Source: Anopheles merus | Lineage: Eukaryota; Arthropoda; Insecta; Diptera; Culicidae | Direction: 5' to 3' | Assembly: GCF_017562075.2 (NCBI RefSeq) | Contig: NC_054082.1 | Coordinates: 3,652,550-3,716,549 of the forward strand | DNA: 64,000 nt | Shown here: positions 30,600-41,200 of the stretch, piece after piece | How positions within the stretch are numbered: the first letter of the stretch is position 1 | How the letters are laid out: every line of letters starts with the position of its first letter | Program-made: the position numbers and the translations under genes | The notes under the pieces: generated by a model | Told to the model about the DNA's origin: nothing | Databases searched by the model: none | The model's input: only the letters and a program-made list of their open reading frames with translations

Positions 30600-31857
30600 T
30601 AGAGAACGTGATAATGTGATAAAAACAATACCCTTACACTCACGCAACAAGCGCATGATCAAGCGAATGTTTCTAACACGCATTAAAGTTTTTGCTCCCA
30701 TAATCCTAATCTTTCTGTGCAATTCTGGTATTCCAGCCTATCAGGCATCTCTCTTTCCGTGTGATTCCGTACTGTGTCCCACTTTATGCGAGGGCGAACA
30801 TTTCTTCACCCATGCAAACCCGTGCGTTGTAATTCGATACAGCGAACACTCAACCCCGGATCGCTACATTAATAAAAATGCACATTTCCAAATCGCAGGG
30901 CCACCTGCAGACTGTGGTGTATGCGCTGCACTGCATCATAAAATTAGCCGCCCGTCCATCACCAGAGCTGCATCAAGGGACAAAGAACGATTTTGCTGGA
31001 AAGCGGAATGGGTATACGTTTCTCGGGATGATTTCGAAGGGAAAACGAAAAATGCAACAGCACGATCGGAGATATTCGGAGAGTTCGGTGCACAATTCAT
31101 CAGCGTAACCTAATTTTGCGGCCTCCCCTTTTTTCGTAACCCCTTTATAATCTCGCTATATTGTTGAGGAAGGGTTTGAAGATGCAGATTCTTACTGTTA
31201 TTATTTCTAACTGCCTGAGAACTTACCCTTTATGCGAGACATTTCGAACGCGCATCAAACTATTCATGTCTGCACCTTTCAATATATTCATTAGAAGATA
31301 TTTGTTATTTTGTTCTTGGAACTGGAAACAGCTAAAGATATCACTTTATTTGCTTACGCATTTTCAGTCTCATTAACTTCACAAAATAAATAGACCTTTT
31401 CAGAGCCAATGTTTTATAAATACTTTTTCCCTTGCTCCATCTCACTACCCCACACACACACACACACTAGATGCCCGCCCAGTGTATCCGCTAATATTGA
31501 AATCGAACCGGCAAACCCCAAAACGCTACCAAACTACGCGCCGCGCACCACTGCGGCCGATGAAGCGATGATTTGTTTAATGTTGTCGGCACCTCCCAAG
31601 AAGCGTAGCCCAAGCCCTCCCGCCTTGACGGTTCAGATTTTCGGCTGAATTATTGCCTTCCTGCCCACCGAACGCCACGAGACGCCGACCAACCTCAAGC
31701 GAAATGTTACGCACTTGCTGCCGAGCAATCATTCACCCGGCATCATCATAACGATAGCTCATGCGCTTCTCCCACTGGACCGGGAAGGGAGGCTGTCGGT
31801 GCTGGTGGACTGGTTTTGAAAGTGATCTTCCGCACAGAAGCACAACCCAAACATGCT

Positions 31858-31880
31858 CACACACACACACACGCGCGCGC
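31858..31880. repeat. (CA)n(CG)n alternating tract
   Basis: Twenty-three bases of strict purine-pyrimidine alternation, CA then CG repeats. A near twin lies at 54326-54349. Confidence 0.85.
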
Positions 31881-33090
31881 TCAAATGCCAGCATCGTCAG
31901 CATGGAGGAGGATCGCGAATCCGATCCTTCACTGATGCGAACGACATGGCGCTAATACGTCACTTTCATTGCGGTTATTGTGGGGTTTTTTGTTGTTGTT
32001 GGTTTTACTTGCACTGAGCCCGAGTTGGCCAATGTGCATGGTGCCGCTCGGTGCAGTCGGAACGGTCCATCATCTGGGCAACGATTCGGGACAGTAAGGA
32101 AGCAAAAAAAAAGCCATACACATATGGTTACCATTTGACGGGACTGTCATTTAAATTATCATAAATCGGATCGAATTTCCGTCCTGCAGTGGCCAGTTGA
32201 GGGGGCGAAAGAGAGAGGGGCCGAGGGGAAGAAAACGCGTCCGAATTGAGAGAGAAAAAGAAGGTCTTTGCACGAGACGAACCATACAATATGGTCTTCG
32301 TTCCCGCAGCATTGATGCTGCCTGTGCTGTGTTTGCAAGTTTTGGACTGTTCTGTTTTATGATGCATCCTCTCCAAATCTTTCGCAAACGAACTACCGAT
32401 TTTTCGCCCACGTTCATTGCCTTGCATTTCGGTTTTTACAGATCCTTTCTTCTGCTGCGAAGCTTCTGGTAGACCTTTTTTTTTCTTTCCTTCGTGAAGT
32501 GCTCTTCACTTTTGCAAATAAAGCCTCTCGATCGACGGCGATCGATCCTCTCGATCAAGTGAACGGAAGTAAGCATTGGCAGGCAGAAGAAGATGAAAGA
32601 GAACCAACAAGAGAACGAGAAAAAAAAAAAGATGTACGCATCAGCAAAAAGAATACACAACAAACGAAGTTCTAAATTGCTTTGCCGTCCTGCGGACTGC
32701 AAGGATCGCTAGCGAAGCGATCAAACACGAACAACAAAATCCACGCGGGCACAGCAACAGGAATAACCCACACGAAAAGTTCGTCGCTGTGAGTGCCAAA
32801 TCGCCCGAACGTTTGTGCTGTTTCTTTTAGAGAAGATGAAACGGAAACGAGGAAATAGGAATTAATATGGAAAGAACCGAAAGAGGCAAAGCAAGGCGCA
32901 AAGCAATATAAAACACATGCAAACCAATGTGGAAGGCAAGGAAGCGAAACTTGCACAAAAAGCAAAAAATTAAATGCATAAGATCGAACGCAAAGGATCG
33001 TAAAAGGGAGACAGAGACAGGGAAAGAGATAAAAATGAAGCTCGCAAAAAACAACAAACCTGCATACATTGCATTAAACCACCATCCGAA

Positions 33091-33113
33091 GGGGGAGGGG
33101 GGGAGGAGGGGGG
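33091..33113 (+). repeat. G-rich run, quadruplex-prone
   Basis: Four runs of G (5, 7, 2 and 6 bases) separated by single A over 23 bases, followed by six T. Confidence 0.75.
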
Positions 33114-33848
33114 TTTTTTGAGGGCAAATTGGACGCGTTCTGGTCAGCCGTTGCAGCGAATTCGCTTTGCAAAGTGCATCGTCCAGCGCGTTGCAAGGCA
33201 CCGAAAACGAGAGAAAACGGGGCACGGATTGGGGGAAATTGTGAAACACAAACCTCTGTCCACAACCATCCCGCACAATAAACCTCTTTCTTTGGTGAGC
33301 CGTTCGCGAGCGAGAAAGGACACCGAGCGGTGGACAACCTGTTGGGAAAAAGTGGGGAGAGCTTAGGGTGAGCTGAGCTCAAGGTACCCCAAAATCGTTC
33401 CCTTTTTACGATTCCCCTCTTCAACAGGCCCGGCTACTCCTGTACCTTCACCCTTCACCGTCCGAGGTTGCATGAACAGACCGTTCACACACACACACAC
33501 GATCGCGATCAGGGGGTTTTTAAGCAAAACGATCGAAATCATCGAAAACGATGGAAAACTCGACGTATCTTTGGTGTGTTTGTGTGGATTGTGTTCCTCT
33601 CGCTCGCTCCCTCATCGACAGCCTTTTTTTGTTTTCTTCTTCTCGAGGTCTATTGCTCCTTTTTTTGTTGGTTGGTGATGAACCTCTCCCTCAAGATGGA
33701 CCCTGTCCCTTCACCCTCCTTTCCCGCCCGTGCTTCTGCGCCTTGTTTTCTTTGCCCTTTTTATCCATTTATCTTCGTCTCGTCCCGTGCGTTGCGTCTT
33801 CCGTCTTCCGTCGGAGGTTGGGCAAGGAGTTTTTCGTTTTCTTCTTTT

Positions 33849-33865
33849 CTCTCTCTCTCTCTCTC
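33849..33865. repeat. (CT)n / (GA)n tract
   Basis: Seventeen bases of CT repeat, read as GAGA on the minus strand; a possible GAGA-factor site about 2.5 kb upstream of the second gene. Confidence 0.75.
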
Positions 33866-35011
33866 GGTTGCCCTCGACACACGCACAGCCCGTTCGCCGT
33901 ACGCTTCCAGCGGCGGAAAAAGAGTGCACCGTACAGTTTTGCTGCACGTGTGTGCATAACCCGGACCCGGACCCGGCGGTTTGATGGGCACATGATGCCA
34001 CATCATGTGAGCCCGTTGTTCGTCGAGCGCATCACCGAGCGAGCAAAAAAAAAAAAAAAATGAAAAGGAACCATCCCGTTTCTGGGGTGAAATAAATGAA
34101 GAGCCAAGGAGAGAAGCAAAAAAAAAGAAGCCTATCCCTCACATCTCCTTTTTAACACCCCTACACCGTTGGGTGCGCTCTAAGCAGCGAGGGAAAATGA
34201 ATCTGTCTTTGCTCGAAACGATTCCTGTTTGCTGTTCTTGTTGCGTTTTTTTCCCCCTTCAATTCTCCTTCTGTTTGCCCCCTTTCCATGCTTGCACATT
34301 TCTCGGTTCCTGGGTCTATTTTTATCCCTGAAAATACGCACTTCTTTCGCGCGCTCGGCTCATTTTGTAAATATTATGATTCGCTGCTTTGGAGGATCGC
34401 GGATCTTCTGGGGGCGATCAGGGCGACCCCAGCGGGATCGCTGCTGCTGACCTGGAATTATGGCACCGTTGCGGCGTGTAAATATAAATATCCACCAACA
34501 GTGTTGATTCGTGCGCGGCACGGCAGGTTCGTCTCCTGTCGCTTTGCTGTGTTTTATTTGTCAAAAAGGGACAAGTGAACAAGGGGCCGCCCTGAACAGA
34601 TGCAGAGAGAAAGTACACCGTACATGCCGGGATTGTTGTCATCGGGAAAATTAGAACTTTGCGCTCTGCTCCTAAGCCTGGTGCAAAATGGTGAAGATTA
34701 TTTTTGCACATCGCAGCAAGAATGTAATGCACGCGCTGCCGAGCGATTCTTCCGTTGCGTTTGCCCGGATGGGGCACAAAAATTATGCGCTTTATCGTTT
34801 GCGTTGTGTGTGATGTAATGGGAATAAATTTAGCACCGCTCAAACTGTCCGCAGAAGCCTTCTTTTGTCATATATCAAAAGATGATTGTTTTTGTTTTGT
34901 TTTTTTTTGGCTTTGGGAAGGATGAGGATGTGTTTATAGGTACATTACGTTTCATAATGTTTGACATTAACTGACGGACAGGATAAGAAACATTACCTGC
35001 TCGCACTCGCA

Positions 35012-35030
35012 GTGTAATAATTTATTACAC
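35012..35030. repeat. Perfect 19-bp palindrome with TAAT-type cores
   Basis: GTGTAATAA, one T, then TTATTACAC: exact twofold symmetry in non-coding DNA about 2.7 kb upstream of the second gene's ATG. It contains overlapping AT-rich homeodomain-like cores. The function is inferred only. Confidence 0.8.
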
Positions 35031-36340
35031 ATCCTTTTTCGGTTTCGTTCTTCACTTATTCTAGCCAGCGAAATATCTCTCATTAAAAGTATTTTCCTTA
35101 CGAAACGATACGTCAGGCAAGATCATATTTACTGATACCGATCTTCAGCACCTTCCTCGGGCTTCGGGAAAGAATTCCCGCCAACATCTCCCGCTGCATC
35201 GCTTTACGATCGCGACATTAGAAATATTATTTTTCAATCGTTAATACCCACAGCACCCGATGCTAATAGGATTATGTTTCTTCCTGCTGCAGTAAATGAT
35301 GCCCTATGCGTTTATGGTTTTTCCGTTTGTTATTCGAGCTACCATTTCTGGGCCGAGTCTTTAACAACTCTTCACCGTCCATTAACGTTTTATTGGCTCG
35401 GAGAGTACCTCCAAGCTCCAGCTCCAAAACCCCTTATCGGACAGGATCATCGGGTGTGGTTAAACGATTCGTTAGTTTGACCCCTGAACTGGGTGAATAA
35501 AAATGGTTACTTAAAGAACGCTTTAAAAGCCCTATATCTGTTTGTTTCTTCCCGTGGTTCTTATCTTGCCCGCTGAAACGTAAACACTTTGCCCTCCGTT
35601 GGAGTGGCTGGACAAGCCTCCGCATCGATCCTGCCAGGGCTCGCGTAATCGTGTAGCGACAGGAATGGTTCGCATTGCATCATCCATCCCTCCGTTGGGG
35701 ATGTTTACGCTGCTCCACCTCGGTGGAAGGGTGTGGAGGTTTCGCACACACAAGAACATTCGCGCACACTCACACACTCTCCCCGTCTGTGTTTGTAACG
35801 CGAGTGGATAGAGGCTCACAATACGAAGAGTAGATAAAAAACAAACAACAAATGATACGCAAATTGCACCGCCGTGATTTGCCCGCTATGTGAGAGTGTG
35901 AAGAAACGACTCACTCGTGCGGTTGTGAGTCGATCGAGTAGGATCTCACACAACTCTCAGCGCGTCGTCCCGTACGTCATCGTTTCTTTGTTATCCGTCA
36001 TCGCAGGCAGCGAGCTGGTGGATGCGTTTTACTCGCGCACACATACACGAGACGTGAGAGCAGGCGGAATTAGATTTACACTGAGTATGATCGCTGCAGG
36101 ATAGTGTGTGAGAGTGGTGGTAGGTACAGTGATGTGCGTAGCTTTTGCTATTTTTGATATAGAAATGTTGTGATTTTTTGGGAGATTATAAAAAAATTAT
36201 GAGACTTTTCATATGATCGATCATACTGTACGCTCAATTTCCGGGTCAATTTACTGTAAATATTTTATAAATTATTCCAATGTAAGACAACTGGCGTGTG
36301 CTCTCCTGTAAGCGCTGCAAGATCAGGTTTTTGCTTGTAC

Positions 36341-36770
36341 CGTGAGTGCGCTACCGTGAGATGAAGCGAAACGCAAGCCACAGAACGAGAGCGAGAGCGA
36401 GAGGAAAGGCAAACACGGGTACAGCAGCTTGCTTTCGCTCACTCCCGCACTCGCTTACGAATTGTTGTTGTGCGTGCTCGCTCACACACGCTCGATCGTA
36501 CGAGCGTTATCTTGTCGGTGTGTGCGGTGCAGCCCAGAACAGCAAAAGGGCTAAAAGAGCGGGGCAGGAGGAGAGCGAGCGCTCGCGTTCTATCGTTCGG
36601 TTTTTTATCTCTCCGTCTCCCACACACACACACGCTCACGCCATCGGTAGGGACAGGCTTCGAGTGTGTGTTGTTTTTTTGTTGCGTTCTTGCCTGCGTG
36701 TGTGTTTCTTGTTTCTTTTTATTCCTGTTGTTCGCTTCTCCCTCGCCCGTGATCGCTCGGAAAGGCAAGT
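36341..36770 (+). promoter_or_regulatory. Putative promoter region, GAGA-rich
   Basis: Contains GAGAGCGAGAGCGAGAGG at 36387-36404, further GAGAGCGAGCG near 36571, and clustered CTCGCTC words. Such GAGA clusters mark promoters of developmental genes in flies. I could not fix a TATA box or a unique initiator, so limits and start site are approximate. Confidence 0.3.
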
Positions 36771-37767
36771 GAGCAGCAGCAGCGCCCTGTGCAGTGCCAG
36801 TGGAGAGCATTTGTATAGGAGTTGCACAGCGCGTCGGACGCACCAGTCGGAGAGACACACCAGCGCACCTACCTGCAGGCAGCTAAAGGAGGACTCGGCA
36901 CACACATAGTGAACGCATCGTCGTGTTCCGCCGCGACCCAAGCGAGAGCGTCGTTACGCGCGTGTGTGTTGTGTAGCCCCGCAGTAGTGCCTTCCAAGCG
37001 GTGGGATCGGCCAGACCGTGTTCGAAACGTCTTCCAGAAAGATTGTGCGAAAAACGCGTCGAGTGTGAATTTGCGGAGAAGCTCCCAAAAAAAAAAATCA
37101 CGATCCTACGAATCAACCCCAGAACGATCATCGAACAAACGAACGTAAACAATCCTTGCGACAGCTAGAAAGGGTGTGACGCGAGTGTGCAAAGTGTGTG
37201 TGCGTGCGAGTTTATATGCAAGTGAAGACGAAAATCTGACCCTCCGACACCTTTCACAGGGCCGCGCCAGGGAAAAAAGTGTTAATCGTGCATTGCATCA
37301 GCGCTCGGAAACGCACGGCCCACTAATAAACATCAATTTAAGCGGGTGCAACAGTCGCGCAGTGCATGTGTGCAATAGCAACAATTGACAGCAATTGAAA
37401 GTGGCTTGCAGGGCGCATCGAGGCGTGTGTGCGGATAAGCCCTTTCCCGAGACCGGCCCGCTACCGATGAAGATGATCATTTTGTCGATCTTTCTCGAGA
37501 GTCCCGATTGATACCAGTGTGTGTGTGTGTGTGTGTTTGTGTTCGTGTAACCCGTGTACTGATCAGTACTGAAAGAGCGCACCTGTGCACTTGCCCATTC
37601 TTACACTGCCCATTGCACCAAAGTGACCAAAGTGTTCCAAACAGTGTGTTCACACGTAACGTTTAAGTGATTGTAGACAGCGCAGGGCGAGGCAGACGAC
37701 AAAACCGTAAACAAAATCTCAGGAGCATTTCTGCTTGTGTGCGTTTGTGTGATAGTTTGGTTTTGTG
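36771..37767 (+). promoter_or_regulatory. Putative long 5' leader of the second gene, with uORFs
   Basis: GC-rich, CGTG/GTGCG-rich sequence runs into the ATG at 37768. Short uORFs lie at 37216-37239, 37366-37398 and 37467-37511, each closed before the main start. A TG repeat lies at about 37517-37537. The leader may be interrupted by an intron that I cannot see. Confidence 0.4.
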
Positions 37768-38269
37768 ATGGCCAAACCATTTTCGCTACCCGAACCCGGC
37801 CCAGGCGGAGGATCGTCCTCGTCTGGCGCGGGTCCGCCCGCCAACAACGTGTCTTCCAACTCGAACGCGGCTGCTGGCGGTACCGCTCCCAGCACTCCCG
37901 CCCTCCCGAACGGCTCGGGCAGTGGGGCGAGCCATCCGGCCAATCCGGCCGGTCCGCTCGGGCATCCACCGTCCGCTCCGATCCCAATGCCCGTACCCAC
38001 CTCGCCCCAGCAGTACCATCTGCAGCAGCTGCACCACCACCACCAGCAGCTGCAGCAGCACTACCAGGCGTACCAGGGCCCGCACAGCACGCTGATGGCC
38101 GCACCACCCGGGTCGTCGGTCGCCGTGCCGGTGGATCCGCATCTGATGCTGCCGATGACACCGCCGCCGAGCGGGTTCGCCACCACCGTCCAGACACCGC
38201 AGATTCCACCGGTGAACGAGCAGCTGGTGCAGGCCCTGTACGAGGCCATCTATCGCTGTTCGCTTGGAG
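37768..38269 (+). CDS. First coding exon of an unrecognised gene (partial)
   Basis: I do not recognise the protein. The ATG has G at -3 and G at +4. It opens a 167-codon frame: a Gly/Ser/Pro-rich start (MAKPFSLPEPGPGG), a Pro/Ala/Asn-rich stretch, a Gln/His-rich segment at about 81-103, then VAVPVDPHLMLPMTPPPSG and a helical, probably structured end (NEQLVQALYEAIYRCSLG). The exon ends one base into the next codon at a consensus donor (GAG/GTAAGT). Third positions are strongly G/C. Such a disordered N-terminus on a first exon with a very long intron suits a regulatory or neuronal gene, but that is inference. The rest lies beyond 38270, probably outside the window. Confidence 0.8.
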
Positions 38270-41200
38270 GTAAGTGTCCGGTTGTTGTACTCAATCTCGC
38301 TCTCTGTGTTACTGTTGCCACCGCGAACTCGCGCGTGGTGCGTAGCAAATCGTTCAAATAGCTTGGAACGAAAGGCGCAAAAAACGGCGTTTAACACGCA
38401 GCATGAGGATTCGTTGTCTGCGCAGAATCAATAGCGATTGTATGGATACTTTAGAGATGATGAAGCGGTTAAGGCTGCTGTAGCGATAATTGATCCCACG
38501 ATCTGCTTCACTCTTTGAGTCGCTCAGAGTTTATCTGAGAGTACAGACTTTTGGATTGAGTTCTACGAAGATGTTCTACTTTGAGTTCATCTTAGAGCCT
38601 GACCACAACTTTTGATAAGAGATGGTCGAGTTGAGTCTCGTGTCACTCTGGATGTAAGATCCAAGATGTTGTACTCATTATGACAATGAGCAGATATACT
38701 GCGTAATAGAGCATGGATACACATCATCTAAGAATCAGTAGAACCTTTGACCGGCGATTATGTTCAATCAATCAAATCAAACATCAAACGAGCTCAAAAT
38801 GGAATATTCATGTACCTAAAACAATGGTATTGGAGCATTTTTTTTTGCGACATCCTATCAAAGGTCTACATGGAAGTTCAATTTGGAAGCATAAATTACC
38901 GTTTCGTTTGAATGTCCAGTAATCAATCAGTAATTATAATTAAACCCACAGCGGTGGGCCACACATCTAATCACTTACAAGCGTACCACGACGCTCATTA
39001 CACAATCGAGCCTTCGAAAAACGTTTTTTTACGAGAGCTGATTTCCATACCTGCACTTTTTTCTCAATTACGAAGCGGGACGTACAAACCGTCCCTGGAA
39101 AGGAAGGAATGCATTTCCCCATTGAAATCGAATTAATCATATTTTGCGTTACACTAAATATGCTATCCAAACACGCAACGTATCATGTAGTAGTTCCGGT
39201 ATGTGGGTCGCTTTATGACTGATTGGCTTCCTTTCAGCGCGTGCCTGATGTATTTGTCGTTCAGTGCAGACGTGTAGCGTCACACAAGGTTCTGCCTACT
39301 ATAAACGCTTGTATGAGTGATGGTAATTTTGGGTGACAGTGTTATTCCGTCGTCCCCCGGTCTCTTGCTAACGTAATCAGTTTTACGAGTGCATCAGTCG
39401 CGCTACTTTAAGTGATTAGAGTGCAATAAGTCGCCCCCCCCCCGACAACGGCATAAAAGATGCATTTCCATCATGCTAGCACACGAGTCGCTCATTTCGT
39501 TCGGTTTGCTGATGAATAGGTTTAAGATTCATTCAACCAGTTCACGGGAAGGAACGGGTGGTGGGCACAGACACCCATCAAGCTCATAATATGCTAATTT
39601 ATTCGTCTTTGTCCTGGCTCGGTGTACAGGATCGGTTTCGTTCGGTTGGATGGTGATGTTTTACGATTAATTTAACGCCGCTTGCATGCTTGCTTTCGAC
39701 CGGGGCCGTGCAATCTAAGCTAGAGGAGCAAGGGAGGCGAACTAGAAACAACACATCACTCAAAACCCGTTACATAAATATTTATATTAACCTATCAATC
39801 TTCTATTAACTAATTGAACACTTGACGACGCGCTTTGCGCCTGAATGTGGCGCGTACATACCCCATTTAGAGGGCATTTGTAGCGATTTCAGGTTTTTTT
39901 GTTGTTGTTGTTGGATATTGTGTTCTATGTCCAAAAGCAATCGAAAATTGTGTCCCGTCTGGTCAAGAAGCTGCCTGCTCCAGTTTTATGACCAATTTTG
40001 GGGGACGAAGGAAATGCAATCAAAAGCGATGGTTCATGCCCCCTACGGTTGTGGATGTGTTGAAGGCCTGTATTTACAGTTCTAAACGCGAAGCTCCCAA
40101 GAGGGCAACGATTTTTATCGCATTTTTATCGCCCTAAAAGAGCATTCGTCACGTCCCCTGTTCTGGCGGGGGGATCTGGTGGAGCTCCAAATGCGCTTTA
40201 AAAGTCCGTTATTCCCTTGTTAAGGCACCAAAAATGGCCTGCGTTGACCCGACACAGGGTTATCGCTTCCACCGGTGGCAGATAGGATTACGTCTCGCGA
40301 GCCTGCCGTCGAGCTGTCTGACACTAACGCCGTGCTAACGCTTTCATAACGCTAACGCAAACAGGCTTGCGCGGACTTTTCAAGGCCAGCAACATTCAGA
40401 GCTTAGGCTTTGCAGAATATTTTAAACGCAACGCAGATATCAAAAAACGAGTTACAAAAGTGTACACAGAACTGGATGCACTTTGCTTCCGTCCTTCCGG
40501 AATGTGTCGTATTGCATTTTCCTTGCCTGGGTTTGGTGTGCACTGTAATCGAGAACTGCCACTTTTCCAATGCGAGCGAGTCGGAGAGGTTGAACCCATT
40601 TTACCCCATTGCACACGCATACGGGTCGGTGACGTAAAACGGAAGAACGTGAAAAATGCATTCGCCTCTTTGTTGTGGGTAGTGCACTTCCCGTATGGGC
40701 CGACCACGTGCCGACAGTGACGTGCTCGTGCTGGCTTTGTTTGAGCGTTGGACGCTGTTGCGAAATCGAATCCAGTGCGACACGCTTGCGAGAAGGTTTA
40801 CTGCTCGCACCATCTCAAGTGGCATTCGATTGTCGTAGGTTTTCGTTTTTGGCGGATCAATGGCGTGAAAGACCTATGGTGATAGTGTGGCAGCAGAGTG
40901 GATTGGTCTTTGCGTTCTATTTGCATTTCGTCTGCCGGGAGATTTAACACAGGGAACGGCGGGAGCAGGAACTGGGGTTTTTGTTTAGGAATGGATTTGT
41001 TAAGTACCAGAGCACGTCGCACTGGTGACTATTACTGTCAAGGTCAGTCAAGTGATTCTAGAAACGAGGGTTTAGGAGCTGAACGAGAATATTTGTGACT
41101 CACTCTGAACATGACCTTGGTGTCGTTCAATTTGCGCAATGCGATGAGTTGTTTGAATTGGAGTAGAGAAATTATTATTTTCTCTTAGATCAACTACCAA

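Larger units (their letters stand above)
30600..36340. other. Intergenic stretch upstream of the second gene
   Basis: Holds a Z-DNA-type CA/CG tract (31858-31880), a G-rich run (33091-33113), a CT tract (33849-33865), sixteen A at 34045-34060, and a perfect 19-bp palindrome (35012-35030). Open frames here are short or low-complexity. A pyrimidine-rich acceptor near 35292 precedes 62 open codons to 35480, too weak to call. Confidence 0.5.

Noticed and set aside
30595..31113. 172-codon + frame with a hydrophobic stretch and several Cys just after the SINE
   Set aside because: It starts inside the target-site duplication, has AT-rich codon use unlike the real exons, and one or two frames this long are expected by chance.
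36121..36235. Possible MITE with TACAGT/ACTGTA ends
   Set aside because: The inverted ends match over only six bases, and no target duplication or second copy was seen.
38440..38700. Cluster of GAGTC/GACTC/TGAGT words resembling an old repeat
   Set aside because: No clear terminal repeats or tandem unit; a weak resemblance to 59830-59930 could not be aligned convincingly by eye.
40365..40720. Phase-compatible acceptor and 117-codon frame as a second exon of the gene at 37768
   Set aside because: Poor pyrimidine tract, no good donor, and codon use unlike the first exon.
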